DNA of 64,000 bases, from positions 23,665,686 through 23,729,685 of the forward strand of contig NC_053499.1 of NCBI RefSeq assembly GCF_905171775.1. The letters are read 5' to 3'. The position numbers and the translations under genes are program-made. The notes beneath the pieces are model-generated. The model was not told the origin of the DNA and did no database searches. It saw only the letters and a list, made by a program, of their open reading frames with translations. Positions 11,001 to 23,093 of this stretch are shown one piece after another (positions within the stretch are counted from its first letter, which is position 1; each line of letters begins with the position of its first letter). Source of the stretch: Rana temporaria. Its lineage: Eukaryota; Chordata; Amphibia; Anura; Ranidae.

Positions 11001-12725
11001 TTTTTCTTAAAAAACAATGTCCCCTGGAGTAGATCCATCATCAATCATGGCACCCGCCGCTCTCGCCGTCCCATAAAATGAGAAAAAAGCTCAGCTCGCG
11101 CCAAAAGCTTCTGCTGCCTGTCTGCTCCGCCGTGCGACATTTCTTAAATGGCACCGCCCCCTTGTGACATTACCGACCCAGTATGCACCGCATATATGTG
11201 AACGGGCTCCATAGAATGTCAGTTTAATTCATGCAAATCGGATGCGGTTCAAAAAACATCCAATTTGCATATATGTGAACGGAGCCTTAAGGAGATTTTA
11301 CTGTTTGGGTTTACCTCTATGTTAACCACCTGAGCTGGTTTCAGCACCTTGTCTGACATTGTAAAATAAATACAGTTGACAGTTTTCCATGGCCCTTCTC
11401 CAGCGCGATGTTCCTGCTGCAAGCGAATGAAAGACTATTTTTCCAGCCGATGTGACAGGAGCGTGGAGTTTGTGTCAGAAATACTCAGAACAGCATTTCA
11501 TATGAACAGAACAATTATTGTAGCTTGTTTTGGGATGGGATCTGTCAGCGTCTTGTCTGGTAACAAGCCAGCAGAATCATTTGTAACAAGTGTTACCTTT
11601 TAAAGCTGAAATCAGAGCAGATATGAAAGCTGCAACTGAATGCAGCTCTGCTACCATTAATTCATCTTTTATTGTATTTTTTTTTTTAATGCAAGTTGTG
11701 TAAGTATCTGCATTTAACATAGTACCTGTACAGTAGGGTTCGAGCGCGAGAGGAGGAAGCAGTACAAGGAGCCAATCAGTTCCTGTATTGTCAAGAAGCA
11801 AGCTAATAGGAGGAGAGAGCAGAGTGATAGAAAGATGACTTCATCACAATGCTGCTTCTCTTTTCACTATCCATTCACAAGCTGGGGGCATGTCTGGGAT
11901 GACCTGGGCTTAGAGGAAGTGGGCTGAATAATGCTGGCCATGAGACTGAGGACATCTAGTGGCAGAAAAAAGTACTGCAGGAAAAATCTCTGGATTGAAA
12001 ATGAACATTGCAGCAGTTGTTGTTTTTTTATTTTATCTTTCAATGGGCTGTTGATTTTTTTTTTTTTCTTATTTTTGGAATTTGGCTTTAAAAGCTGACA
12101 ATATTGGCGCGTATTTGAGATCTCTAATATATATTTTTTAGTGTCCATAGAATATTCCCTTGCATTTTGCACATTTGTACTCTGTCTTGTTGTCAGTACT
12201 GGGACCTGTACAGGATCGGTCCCAATTTGTACTGCACTGGATATATTATTATAAATATTAATTGGCAATCAATAAAAAAAAAAAAAAAAAAGGAAAAATG
12301 CATTTATGTATTTAGATGTAACATCTATGTAATTGCACACGCTGTATTTTTATCCCAAAATATAATTAACAAGGTTTGATGATTTAATTGATATCACATT
12401 AGTGTAACTTAGCGCAATGGTAAAGCTCAAAGTGAGTGTATGCCTTTTACTTTGGGAGAGCTTTATTTCCCTTTCTATGCTACATTGCAACACATACAGA
12501 TTTTGCGTAAATTGTTAGCGTGACATTAAGATAAGATTAGGGTGGGTTGACAAGGGTACAAATTAGCACAATAGTGACTTTTTCAAAGGTTTGCGATTCC
12601 TAATTCTAATGACGTTGTGTGCATTTGATGCTCGCACAGGGAACACAAATGTCATTCCAATTATCTGGCATTATTGTTGGGGCCTGGGGACTAATTTGGC
12701 AATAGGTAATTATAGGATATATACT
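11001..12725. other. Unassigned stretch
   Basis: No gene or complete repeat is seen. 11150-11290 holds a weak inverted pair (ATATATGTGAACGGGCTCC and ATATATGTGAACGGAGCC are direct copies, with TGCAAATCGGATG and CATCCAATTTGCA between). Poly(T) and poly(A) tracts occur at 11674, 12055 and 12272. Confidence 0.4.

Positions 12726-12731
<6 letters not shown>

Positions 12732-12794
<63 letters not shown>
12732..12794. repeat. (TG)n microsatellite
   Basis: An uninterrupted GT run of about 30 units leads into TATATATC. Confidence 0.97.
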
Positions 12795-12798
<4 letters not shown>

Positions 12799-12808
12799 CT
12801 CTATCTAT

Positions 12809-13215
12809 GGCCCCTTTCACATGGGCAGCTGTTCTGCTGCAGTTAAAAACATATTTTGTTATTTTGAAATTCAGAGAATCCTGGCTGCGTTTATGTGCGG
12901 CTGCGTTTAGCCGCGTTTAGCTGCGTTGGAACATTCTTGCTATTTCTGTTCCATTGCTTTCTGTTGTTTTTCTTTCCTTGTTGCCGCTGCTATCTGCAGG
13001 TGACATAGTACACTGCAGATAGCTACATTAAATTGTTCCTGGACGCAGTCAAATCTATTTTTTCTATCCGCACCAAACCCTATATAATGAAACCGTTGCT
13101 AAACGCAGTGTGTGAATGTGGACATAGGAAAGCATTGTCTGAGTTTAGCTGCGGTAGATAACTTGATCTATCCGCAGCTAAAAGCTGAATTCTATCCGCC
13201 CGTGTGAAAGGGGCC
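12809..13215. mobile_element. Fam-6 MITE, TAT flanks
   Basis: GGCCCCTTTCACATGGGC at left and GCCCGTGTGAAAGGGGCC at right are inverted. TAT is present on both sides. Interior words GCTGCGTTTAGCCGCG and GATAGC hairpins are visible. Confidence 0.75.
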
Positions 13216-13418
13216 TATAGAGATATAGATACACACACAAACAGCGTATATAAAAAGTCTACACATCCCTGTTAAAATGTCAGGTTTCTGTGATGTAAAA
13301 AAATGTGACAAAGATAAATAATTTCAGAACTTTTTCTGCCTTTTAATGTGACTGATAAACTGTTTAAAAACAAACTGAAATCTTTTAGGGGGAGAGGAAA
13401 AAATAGAAAAATCAAAGA

Positions 13419-13903
13419 CAGTAGAACATTGGATTAGGAGCATAATCCGTTCCAGGAGAATGCTCGTAATCCAAAGAACTTGCATATCAAAATCGAGTTT
13501 CCCCATTGAAGTCAATGAAAACGAAAATAATTAGTTCCGCAATGACATCAATGGCAAGCAATACCGCATGCGGGCAGAGGCAGGGGGGGGGGCACCGGAG
13601 AGCCTCGTAAACACTCGGAAAGGGCTGAGTACACCTCGGCTGAACTCGGAAAGGCTCAGGAACGGAGTATTTCTGCAATTTTCTGAGCATTTCCGAACAG
13701 CTCCGAATGGCGCCGATCGGCTCCGATCCACGCCGTTCGGCTGTGCTCGACTCTGGCGCCCCCCCCCACCTCAGGCCAAACGCGGTATTGCACACCGCTT
13801 TGGCTTGAATCCTGCTCATTTTGCGAGACAACACTTTTTAAATCCAGTGCTCGTATTGAGAAACGCTCATTAACCGCGTCACTCGCAATCCGAAGTTCCA
13901 CTG
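13419..13903. mobile_element. Mariner-type MITE nested in Tc1
   Basis: Termini CAGTAGAACATTGGATTA and AATCCGAAGTTCCACTG are inverted and a TA follows on the right, as expected of Tc1/mariner insertion. Removing it joins the host transposon sequence ATCAAAGA and ATGTGGTTGCATAAG. Confidence 0.7.
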
Positions 13904-14100
13904 TAATGTGGTTGCATAAGTGTGCACACCCTCTTATAACTGGGGATAAGAATTAAGCAATCACATTCAAACTCATGTTAAATAGGAGTCAGTATGCACA
14001 TGCCATCATTTAAAGTGCCTCTGATTATCCCCAAATAAAGTTCAGCTGTTCTAGTAGGTCTTTCCTTACATTTTCTTAGTCGCATCCTACAGAAAAAGCC

Positions 14101-14262
14101 ATGGTCCGCAGAGAGCTTCCAAAGCATCAGAGGGATCTCATTGTTAAAAGGTATCAGTCAGGAGAAGGGTACAAAAGAATTTTCAAGGCATTAGATATAC
14201 CATGGAGCACAGTGAAGACAGTCATCATCAAGTGGAGAAAATATGGCACAGCCGTGAAAACC
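14101..14262 (+). pseudogene. Tc1 transposase N-terminus (helix-turn-helix) fragment
   Basis: MVRRELPKHQRDLIVKRYQS, then GEGYKRIFKALDIPWSTVK and WRKYGTAV form the first paired-type helix-turn-helix of a Tc1 transposase. The frame passes into MITE sequence after the WRKYGTAV motif, so no catalytic domain follows. Confidence 0.75.
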
Positions 14263-14415
14263 GAGGGGAAAGCCGAGAACCCGGCACTGCCTCGCAGTGT
14301 TTCCCATAGAGTATTAGTAAATCTGGCAGCAAAAAAGCCGCCGGGAATCCCGACGGAAAATAGAGAGCAGGTTCTCTATTTTCCCGTTGGGATTCCCGTC
14401 CCGTACATAGACACA
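14263..14415. mobile_element. Fam-5 fragment fused to Tc1
   Basis: GAGGGGAAAGCCGAGAACC and a hairpin of GGGAATCCCGACGGAAAATA and TATTTTCCCGTTGGGATTCC match, in reverse, the block at 17620-17835. See the finding on the shared junction. Confidence 0.6.
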
Positions 14416-14459
14416 GAGCCAATAGAGGGCAGTGATGGTTTGTAAAACGAATCTGGATT

Positions 14460-14689
14460 GGTGTTGAGGGGTTTTAGACACACAGTAATCACACCTCCTT
14501 GATTAGTGACCACAGAGAGAAATCTCTCATGACTTTTTTCATCAGGAAACAGACAACCAGGAAGTGTTCAGAACAGAGAAGGATTAGAGCAAAAACGAAC
14601 AATGAGGACATGAAACCAGGACTGCAGTAAGGTAAAGGAAGCTATTTAGCTAAAAAAAAAAAAAAAATCCTTTAGTGACCTTTTAACAC
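14460..14689. mobile_element. Fam-3 right-arm fragment
   Basis: ACTGCAGTAAGGTAAAGGAA, GCTATTTAGC and an A run match the right arm of the Fam-3 copy at 4734-5224. The left arm is missing. Confidence 0.5.
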
Positions 14690-15293
14690 CTTCAGTGCCA
14701 CCTAGTGGTTAACCCCTTCACTGCCAGTGACATTTTCACAGCAATCAGTGCATTTTTATAGCACTGTACGTGTGTAAAATTGACAATGGTCCCAAAAATG
14801 TGTCAAAAGTGTCCGATGTGTCCGCCATAAAGTCGCAGTACCGATAAAAATCGCAGATCGCCGCCATTACTAGTAAAAAAAATAATAATAAAAAAAATGC
14901 CATAATTCTATCCCCTATTTTGTAGATGCTATAACTTTTGCGCAGACCAATCAATATACGCTTATCGCAAAAAATTTTTTATACCAAAAATATGTAGAAA
15001 AATACGTATCGGCCTAAACTGAGGAAAACATTTTTTTTATAGATTTTTTTGGGTGATATTTATTATAGCAAAAAGTAAAAAATATTGAATTTTCTTCAAA
15101 ATTGTCGCTCTATTTTTGTTTATAGCGCAAAAAATAAAAACCGCAGAGGCGCTCAAATACCACCAAAAGAAAGCTCTATTTGTGGGAAAAAAGGACTTTA
15201 GTTGCCAGTTAAAGCGACGCAGTGCTGAATCGCAAAAAGTGGCCTGTTCTTTGACCAGCAAAATGGTCCGGGGCTGAAGTGGTAAAAAGTTTT
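14690..15293. mobile_element. Fam-8 element, reverse relative to 56237 copy
   Basis: It shares with 56237-57195, in reverse complement, words such as AAATGTGTCAAAAGTGTCC, CCGCCATAA, AATATACGCTTATCG, GCGCTCAAATACCACCAAAA and the end GGGGCTGAAGTGGTAA. The interior is AT-rich with no coding frame. Confidence 0.65.
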
Positions 15294-15562
15294 GCCTGTA
15301 TTCTACATTATTGACACCACAACACATCAATGCAAGTATCCTGCATTGACACTCGCGTGAGTCATTAGTCCCTGGCACAGCACAGATCCGGAGTTCGGAT
15401 TTTACCTATTGCACCCAGGGACCGGCGAGCAGCTTTGGGAAGCAGGTGACCGTAGCAGTGTATTTATTTCTTAAATGACAGGTGTGCTTTGAATATGGGA
15501 CACTTATGGATGGTTCTCCAGGACAGAAGCAGGCAACCTACTGCTGCAAACAAAACTTGATA

Positions 15563-16283
15563 GGTAGATTCACAAAGAGTTAGGCCGGCTTATCAGTAGA
15601 TAAGCCGACCTAACTCAGAATCTACGCCGACTTATGTTTAAGCGTATGCTCAAACAGAGATACGCTTAAACATAACTAAGATACGACGGCTTGCGCCGTC
15701 CTATCTTAGATTGCAATATTTTGGATGGCCGCTAGGTGCCGCTTCCATTGCGGTCGGTGGAGAATATGTAAATGAGGAGATACGCCGATTCACAAACGTA
15801 CGCCCGGCCGACGCAGTACTTTGGCGCCGTTTACGTAAGAGATAGGCCGCCTAAAGTTAGAGCTAGGCCCTAGTAATGTCAAGTATGGCCACCGTTCCTG
15901 CGTCAAAATTAGAATTTTTTACGTTGTTTGCGTAAGTCGTCCGTGAATCGGGATTTACGTCGTTTACGTCCACTTCGAAATCAATAGGCCCGTGCGGCGT
16001 ACGTAGCCGCAATGCGCACTGGGAAATGTAGGCGCCCGGCGCATGCGCAGTGACAAAGAAACGTCAAAAACGTAAGGTCAAGCCTTATTGGAATTAAACA
16101 CGCCCCCCTTCCACACATTTGAATTTGGCGCCCTTACGCCCGCCCGCTTTAGGCTACGCCGCCGTAACTTAGCAGGCAATTACATTTAGTATCATGTACT
16201 CGCTTAGCTAACTTACGGCGGCGTAGCCTAAACACGCTAAGCTACGCCGCCGCAAGTTTTAGGCAGATGTACTTGAATCTACC
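15563..16283. mobile_element. Fam-1 MITE (copy 2)
   Basis: GGTAGATTCACAAAGAGTTA at left and TACTTGAATCTACC at right. Sub-terminal hairpins include TTAGGCCGGCTTATC/GATAAGCCGACCTAA and TACGCTTAAACATAA. The core ATTGCGGTCGGTGGAGAATA and GCGCATGCGCAGT are shared with other copies. Confidence 0.75.
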
Positions 16284-17434
16284 TATTGAGTGTCTAAAGA
16301 GGGTCAGTCATCAGAGATGAATATAACTTGTGTGGCTACAAAGAATAGAAGTGTAACAATGACATCCGGCTCCAGCAAGGGAAGTTAGATCAGATTTTTG
16401 TTTCTTACTCTATACATTGTATATGATGATGTCACTTTGTTACAGCTGTATATAATACTTACGGCATGTCTGCACAGTGCATGCGTCTGTCATAGCTCCA
16501 GTCATGTGTCTGTACATGGTGCACGAGTTCGCTCCTTTTTTTTAGTTTTGGATTCACCAATAGTGACTCCACCATTCTAACCCTGCACTCCTGGGCTGTG
16601 CAGCCAGACATACGGCTCCACTAACTTTCCCTTTTTCTTTTTTTTTTCTTGCGTGCTCGCCTCCCATTGGCTGACTTGCATCCAGCAACCGGCCAATCCA
16701 GGCTTCCAGGTCTCATGCCGGGTTTAATCCCTTGAAGTGTGTTATTAACCACTTCATCCTCTGACTGTTCCTCGTTGCTTCAGTCTTCCTGATGCTGGAG
16801 ATCCAGGGAAGCCTCTGCCGGAAGCAGACAGACATGTAGCAAAAACTGTTCATTTTTATCTGTATTTGGGTTGAAGCATTTTTTTTTTTCCTCTTTTGTT
16901 TCTTTGAGTTAACCTCATATGACATATACATCCCGTGCAGCAGTCAGCGCAGGGATACGGTTCATATTTTGGGATGTAATGTTCATTTTTTATAGGGCAG
17001 TGTTCCCAAAATGATCCCGCCGGCTCACTTTAAAGAAGTGCAGGTGTAAAAAATGACTGCTTTAAGAGTGTTAAGAGAAATACATGAGCTGCCATTGCTG
17101 ACTGGCCTTCTGAAAATGCTAACTGCCTGGCAGCCTCTGACATTAGTAATTTCCTAGCTAGTGGACAGGAGCAAGCTGGGACTAAGTGAAGTCAGAACGT
17201 CTGATGTGCGTACGTACAATACCTGTTGCCGAGAATGTGTTTCCAGCACAACGGCATCACGCTGATTCTCGGCGACAGGGTGCCGACATCTCGCACTCGC
17301 TGGAATAGAAAAAGCACATTCCAGCGAGCGCGTCATAGAAGCGACGGGGATCCGACTTGGATTCCCTCCAATTCTAGCCGCGGCGTTTGGTATGAATCAT
17401 GAGGGGGAACTCATGGTATAGTGTTCTTATGGCG
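16284..17434. other. Unassigned stretch
   Basis: No gene or complete repeat is seen. A short inverted pair GTTGCCGAGAATGTGT / ACGCTGATTCTCGGCGAC lies near 17225-17275. Confidence 0.4.
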
Positions 17435-17907
17435 ATGTGCAGTACTGTTTTTGCGCCAAATATATCTTGGAATTTTGGCGAAAAAGTTCAACCTTGACTT
17501 CATCAGACCATAAAGCCCTATACACACGGCCGGTTTTCCTGCCAGGAAAACTGCCAAGAGAGCTTTTGGCTGAGAAAACCGGATGTGTGTATGCTTTCTA
17601 GCAGTTTTCCCATCAGCAAAACACGGGAATCCCAACGGGAAAATAGAGAACCTGCTCTCTATTTTCCCAGCGGGATTCCCGGCGGCTTTTTTGCTGCCAG
17701 ATTTACTTATACTCTATGGGAAACACTGCGAGGCAGTGCCCATGGAGCATACACATGGCCGGGATTCCCGGCCAAAGCTCCATGGCAGTTTTTCTGCCGG
17801 GTTCTCGGCTTTCCCCTCGGTTTTCACGGCTGTGCCATATTTTCTCCACTTGATAATGACTGTCTTCACTGTGTTCCATGGTATATCTAATGCCTTGAAA
17901 ATTCTTT
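17435..17907 (-). mobile_element. Tc1 fragments with Fam-5 between them
   Basis: Read on the minus strand, 17907-17836 encodes the same helix-turn-helix end as 14155-14262. Then comes Fam-5 sequence (17835-17518), then the transposase word MVWSDEVKVEL from 17517 down, which holds the first catalytic Asp. The part between the helix-turn-helix and the catalytic segment is missing. Confidence 0.65.
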
Positions 17908-17917
17908 TGTACCCTTC

Positions 17918-17980
<63 letters not shown>

Positions 17981-18010
17981 CTCTATTTCTCTATCTCTCT
18001 CTCTATCTAT
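17908..18010. repeat. (TCTA)n microsatellite, degenerating to (CT)n
   Basis: About 17 near-perfect TCTA units are followed by CTCTATTTCTCTATCTCTCT. Confidence 0.95.
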
Positions 18011-18439
18011 TTCAAAAGGAAAGGAACCGCGTTTCGGTTTGATGTGGCCCCCCCAAGTATATCCATCTGTGGCCCCCAATTCTTGAGCGTGTTAGTTTTT
18101 TTTTTGCTGTTAATATATCTATCTTCTTTACCCTGACAAATCCCGAGTGACGCGCTCATTCTTAGTATGAGCCAGGGCGTGTGGCTGGGCATGTTCACAA
18201 GTCTATGTGCCCGAGCCCACAAGGAAGCTGACAGCGCGCAGCGCCACCACCAATCACAGGCACTGTGACATTTCCCCGATCTCTGCATCTGCGGTCTGCA
18301 GATGCAAAGATCAGGAATCTTCACAGAGCCTGTGATTGGCTCTTTGCGCTGCCAGCTTAATAGCGGCTCTGGCCTCAGACTGGGGAAGGGGAAAACAGGA
18401 CTGGAAGCGAATGAGATGTGCTGTATGCAAATGCATTAA

Positions 18440-18916
18440 AGCTGAGCTCCACCCTAAAGTGGAACTCCGCTGATCCGAACCCTCCCCCCCTCCGGTGTCA
18501 CATTTGACACCTTTCAGGGAGGAGGGGGGTGCACATACCTGTCTAAAGACAGGTATTTGCACCCACTTCCGGCCACACAGTCTCGGGCAGACTGCGGGCA
18601 TGACGTCACCTCCTCCTCCCCCCCCCCGTTGTGTCCTGGGAACACTCGGCTCCCAGTACACAGCGGGAGCCAATCGTCAGGCGTAGCGCGACTCGTGCAT
18701 GCGCCGTAGGGAACCAGGCAGTGAAGCCGGAGCGCTTCACTTCCTGGTTCCCTCACCGAGGATGGCGGGGGGGCAGCAGAGGACGAGCGATTGCTCGTCC
18801 TCTGCTGCAGATGGCGCTGGACTCCAGGACAGGTAAGTGTCCTAATATTAAAAGTCAGCAGCTGCAGTATTTGTAGCTGCTGACTTTTAATAATTTTTTT
18901 TCAGCGGACATCTGCT
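18440..18916. mobile_element. Fam-4 TTAA element (copy 2)
   Basis: TTAA at 18436-18439 and 18917-18920. It has the AAAAGTCAGCAGCTGCAGTA/TTTGTAGCTGCTGACTTTTA hairpin, an ACAGGTAAGTGTCC word (18829-18842), a TGACGTCA at 18601-18608 and GGAACTCCGCT-type termini. Confidence 0.7.
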
Positions 18917-18920
18917 TTAA

Positions 18921-20090
18921 CTAAGTAGAGGCTGATAGTAGAAGAGGGCAGAGTGGCAGGGAGATGGGGGGGGGGGAGGGGGGGGGGACTAGACCTGTAA
19001 GTATTGCTTAACATCAGCAAAGAAAGATCAGGTCCCCTACCATACTAAAAGTGGGTGTGCTTAGTGGCAGAGCTTTGTAGATATCCCGACTGGATGGAAT
19101 CCTTTGGTAGGTAAAACAGCTCTCTTATATGTATTTCTGTTGCCGGAATATTCCTTCCAACATAAATCCTCTGGGAAGGTTGTATGTGCATTTACCATTA
19201 TGTATGCATGTTTTTTACTGGTAAAAGATTCCCTTAGCCAGACATCCAAAAATCCTGAGAGGGGTGCCACCGTCTTGGATATGATGTCGGCAGCCCCAGC
19301 ACACTCAGAGCTGTCACTCAGGTGGCACGCTATCATATTACTCTTCCCTTGGCAGCTACATAAATGTTATATAGGAAAGTAAATGGAGAGGGTGAGGAGC
19401 TGGGCCAGCACAGACAGTAATTGGAGACTCTTAGAAGAGGAGAAGGCTAGGCCATACAAGGAGGGAGTAGAGCTGTGCTAGGAAACTGACTAGTCAAATT
19501 TTTCTGACAAGTTGAAAGACACATAACCAGTAAATAAAAAAACATATTTCCATAAAAGAAATCACTGCAAGTAAGCATTTACAGTAAAATATTTGACATT
19601 TGTTTGTTTTCACCTGCATATTTTTTAAGTTGGTGACCGGGTCTCTAAATTTATACATTTTCTCTTATATATGACATCTTTCAGTGTGTACACCATAAAA
19701 TTGTTTTACAAATTGAAATTCTATACAATAAAACATACCTCAAGATTAAGAGAATAGGAGTTGGCTAAAGAGACAGCGCTGCAGAGCAACTTGCTATGAG
19801 GTACCATCTGTCTGACTGAAGCTACAGATAGAGCCGCCTGATAAGGGGGGAGAAAGAACTGAGTTTTCTAAACAAAAAAGTAATCACACTAATGATATGA
19901 AAAGATTAGAGCTCCTCCTTCTGGCAATATAGAAGACTACATCATAATATTTTCCAATATTTTATATATACCTGATTTTTTATTGTCTTTATAATAATTA
20001 TCAAATAAAAAAAAGATGTAAAGAATCCCTATATATTCCCTTGAAGTTTTAGGTTTCATTGATCCTAAAATATGGGCAGATTTAATGTGT

Positions 20091-20096
<6 letters not shown>
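18921..20096. other. Unassigned stretch with G runs
   Basis: 18966-18988 is an almost pure G tract. The rest shows no gene or complete repeat. Short frames at 19061-19382 on both strands have no recognisable domain. Confidence 0.4.

Positions 20097-20162
<66 letters not shown>
20095..20162. repeat. (TA)n(CA)n microsatellite next to Tc1
   Basis: About 28 TA units are followed by ACACACACACA, which abut the left end of a Tc1 element at 20163. Confidence 0.95.
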
Positions 20163-20164
<2 letters not shown>

Positions 20165-20399
20165 GTATCTCACAAAAGTGAGTACACCCCTCACATTTTT
20201 GTAAATATTTTCTTCTATCTTTTCATGTGACAACACTGAAGAAATTACATTTTGCTACAATGTTGTGTAGTGAGTGTACAGCTTGTATAACAGTGTAAAT
20301 TTGCTGTCCCCTCAAAATAACTCAACACGCAGCCATTATTGTCTAAACCGCTGGCAACAAAAGTGAGTACACCCCTAAGTGAAAATGTCCAAAGTGTCA

Positions 20400-21561
20400 A
20401 TATTTTGTGCGGCCACCATTATTTTCCAGCACTGCCTTAACCCTCTTGGACATGGAGATCACCAGAGCTTCACGGGTTGTCACTGGAGTCCTCTTCCCCT
20501 CCTTCATGATGACATCAAAGAGATGGTGGATGTTAGAGACCTTGCACTCCATTTGAGGATGCCCCACAGATGCTCAATAGGGTTTAGGTCTGGAAACATG
20601 CCTGGCCAGTCCATCACATTTACCCTCGGCTACTTTAGCAAGGCAGTGGTCATCTTGGAGGTGTGTTTGGGGTCGTTATGTTGGAATACTGCCCTGCGGC
20701 CCAGTCTCCGAAGGGGGGGGGGGTCATGTTCTGCTTCAGTATGTCACAGTACACGTTGGCATTCATGGTTCCCTCAATGAACTGTAGCTCCCCAGCACTC
20801 ACGCAGCCCCAGACCATGACACTCCCACCACCATGCTTGACTGTAGGCAAGACACACTTGTCTTTGTACTCCTCACCTGGTTGCCGCCACACACGCTTCA
20901 CACCATCTGAACCAAATATGTTTATCTTGGTCTCATCAGACCACAGGACATGGTTCCAGTAATCCATGTCCTTAGTCTGCTTGTCTTCAGCAAACTGCGG
21001 GCTTTCTTGTGCATCATCTTTAGAATCTTTCCTTCTGGGATCACAGCCATGCAGACAAATTTTATGCAGTGTGCGGTGTATGGTCTGAGCACTGACAGGC
21101 TCATTCCCCAACCCCTTCAACCTTTGCAGCAATGCTGGCAACACTTATATGTCTATTTCCTAAAGACAACCTCTGGATATGACACTAAGCACATGCACTT
21201 AATTTCTTTGGTTGACCATGGCGAGGCCTGTTCTGAGTGGAATCTGTCCTGTTAAACCTCTGTATGCTCTTGGCCACCGAGCTGCAGCTCAGTTTCAGGG
21301 TCCTGGCAATCTTCTTATTGCCTAGGCCATGGATATGCAATTAGTGAACCTCCAGCTGTTGCAGAACTACCAGTCCCATGAGGCATAGCAAGACTCTGAC
21401 AGCCACAAGCATGACACCCAGAGGCAGAGGCATGATGGGACATGTAGTTTTGCAACAGCTGGAGGTCCGCTAATTGCATATCCCTGGTCTAGGCCATCTT
21501 TATGTAGAGCAACAATTTTTTTTTTCAGATCCTTAGAGAGTTCTTTGCCATGAGGTGCCAT
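20400..21561 (-). pseudogene. Broken Tc1 transposase
   Basis: Minus-strand frames give the start MAPHGKELSKDLKKKIVALH (from 21561), the nested MITE, then RTLHKICLHGCDPRRK, the catalytic LWSDETKINIFG with the first Asp, KHGGGSVMVWGCVSAGE and a later SPDLNPIEHLW-type segment near 20600. The second Asp region (near 20690) is scrambled by a G run and frameshifts, so the enzyme should be dead. Confidence 0.85.
21331..21488. mobile_element. Palindromic MITE inserted in Tc1, 8-9 bp duplication
   Basis: Inverted arms GGATATGCAATTAG and CTAATTGCATATCC, then CCTCCAGCTGTTGCA and TGCAACAGCTGGAGG. CTAGGCCAT occurs at 21322-21330 and 21489-21497. An 8-bp duplication points to the hAT superfamily. Confidence 0.75.
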
Positions 21562-21933
21562 GTTGAACTTCCGGTGACCAGTATGAGAGAGTGAGAGCGA
21601 TAACACAAAATTGAACACACCTGCTCCCCATTCACACCTGAGACCTTGTAACACTAACGAGTCACATGACATCGGGGAGGGAAAATGGCTAGATGTGTCC
21701 AATTAGGTCATTTTCACTTAGGGGTGTACTCACTATTGTTGCCAGCGGTTTAGACATTAATGGCTGTGTGTTGAGTTATTTTGAGGGGACAGAAAATTTA
21801 CACTGTTATACAAGCTGTACACTCACTACTTTACATTGTAGCAAAGTGTCCTTTTTTTAGTGTTGTCACATGAAAAGAGAGAAGAAAATATTTACAAACA
21901 TGTGAGGGGTGTACTCACTTTTGTGAGATACTG

Positions 21934-22417
21934 TATATATATATATTCTTGCCAGGATGATTTCAATGATTTTTCCTGCTCTTAGTAAGCGAGATAACTA
22001 TGTTTTTCTCTTGCTGGCTAGTCTGTTTGGTCATTTATTGATGTATTAATAACATGTCCCTATCGATCTTTTTTTCTCTTTACTGTCAAGTTGGAGATCA
22101 TGTATCATCAAGTGCCCATGCCTTGCTCCTGGGCTGAAATCTTCTACACATATTCCAAACATGAAATTTAGCTACAGGGGATAAGATCCTGTTGCCCTAC
22201 GTGTCTAGATTGAGAAACACAGGGGATGTTGGGCAGATTCTCCTTAAATGGGCCGACAACTAATTATTAAGGTGTTGGTGAGGGGGGGGGGGTGATTAAA
22301 GGGGGGGGGTCTCTGGGATAGCGCAAGGAGAAAAAAAAATGTAAACCAAGAAGAGAGAAGAAAAAGAGGAGACAAAAAAAAAAGGCCATGGTCAAGCTTG
22401 CATCATCTTTAATTAGC
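21934..22417. other. Unassigned, G- and A-run rich
   Basis: Runs such as GGTGAGGGGGGGGGG and AAAGGGGGGGGGTC near 22270-22310. No gene seen. Confidence 0.4.
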
Positions 22418-22421
22418 TTAA

Positions 22422-22939
22422 AGCGGGAGTTCACCCATTTAAAAAAAAAAAAAAAATCTCCCCTTAGCTTCCTGCTCGTTCGGTCTAGGGGAATCGGCTA
22501 TTTATATTAAAATATGTGCAGTACTTACCCGTTTTCGAGCTGCATCTTCTTCCGTCGCTTCCGGGTATGGGTCTTCGGGAGCGGGCGTTCCTTCTTGATT
22601 GACAGTCTTCCGAGAGGCTTCCGACGGTCGCATCCATCGCATCACTCGTAGCCGAAAGAAGCCGAACGTCGGTGCGGCTCTGTACTGCGCCTGCGCACCG
22701 ACGTTCGGCTTCTTTCGGAAAATCGTGACGCGATGGATGCGACCGTCGGAAGCCTCTCGGAAACCTGTCAATCAAGAAGGAACGCCCATTCCCGAAGCCC
22801 ATACCCGGAAGCGACGGAGAGGATGCGTCTCGTAAACGGGTAAGTACTGCACATATTTTAAAATAAATAGCCGATTCCCCTAGTAATAACGAGCATGAAT
22901 CTAAGGGGGAAAAGTGCCCTCTAAGGGTGAACCCCCGCT
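22422..22939. mobile_element. Fam-2 hairpin MITE (copy 1)
   Basis: TTAA at 22418-22421 and 22940-22943, then AGCGGGAGTTCACCC and GGGTGAACCCCCGCT. The halves pair around 22687 (GAAGCCGAACGTCGGTGC / GCACCGACGTTCGGCTTC). Frames on both strands are by-products of the symmetry. Confidence 0.85.
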
Positions 22940-23093
22940 TTAAGGTCAAATTAAAAGGCTACAAGTAATGTATCAAAGCATTGCGAGTTAGAGACGTGTA
23001 TTATTTCTTCAGTTTTTGGGGTTTATGTATAAAATATTTGCTGTTCGAGTGTCTTAAGCATTCGCACAGTCACAACAAATACTTGTGGCATTG

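Larger units (their letters stand above)
13249..14262 (+). mobile_element. Tc1-like transposon, 5' part, with nested mariner-type MITE
   Basis: The left end reads TATAAAAAGTCTACACATCC, then CTGTTAAAATGTCAGGTTTC, which I recall as a common fish and frog Tc1 terminus. A transposase start follows at 14101. A separate element interrupts it at 13419-13903. The right part of the transposon is missing and is replaced by Fam-5 sequence. Confidence 0.75.
20163..21933 (-). mobile_element. Tc1-like transposon, both ends present
   Basis: CAGTATCTCACAAAAGTGAG at left and CTCACTTTTGTGAGATACTG at right are exact inverted termini, extended by ACACCCCTCACA and TGTGAGGGGTGT. The right flank begins TATATATA, consistent with TA targeting. 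The transposase is on the minus strand and broken. A palindromic MITE is nested at 21331-21488. Confidence 0.9.

Noticed and set aside
17583..18086. 167-codon frame with a Leu-Ser-Ile-Tyr repeat
   Set aside because: It crosses a Fam-5/Tc1 chimera and the TCTA microsatellite; the repetitive residues are the microsatellite translated.
18966..18988. G tract as a regulatory G-quadruplex
   Set aside because: It is an almost pure G homopolymer in unassigned sequence, with nothing nearby to regulate. Homopolymers of this kind recur in the window.
22485..22949. 154-codon minus-strand frame and its plus-strand mirror
   Set aside because: Both lie wholly inside the Fam-2 hairpin and mirror each other because of its symmetry.
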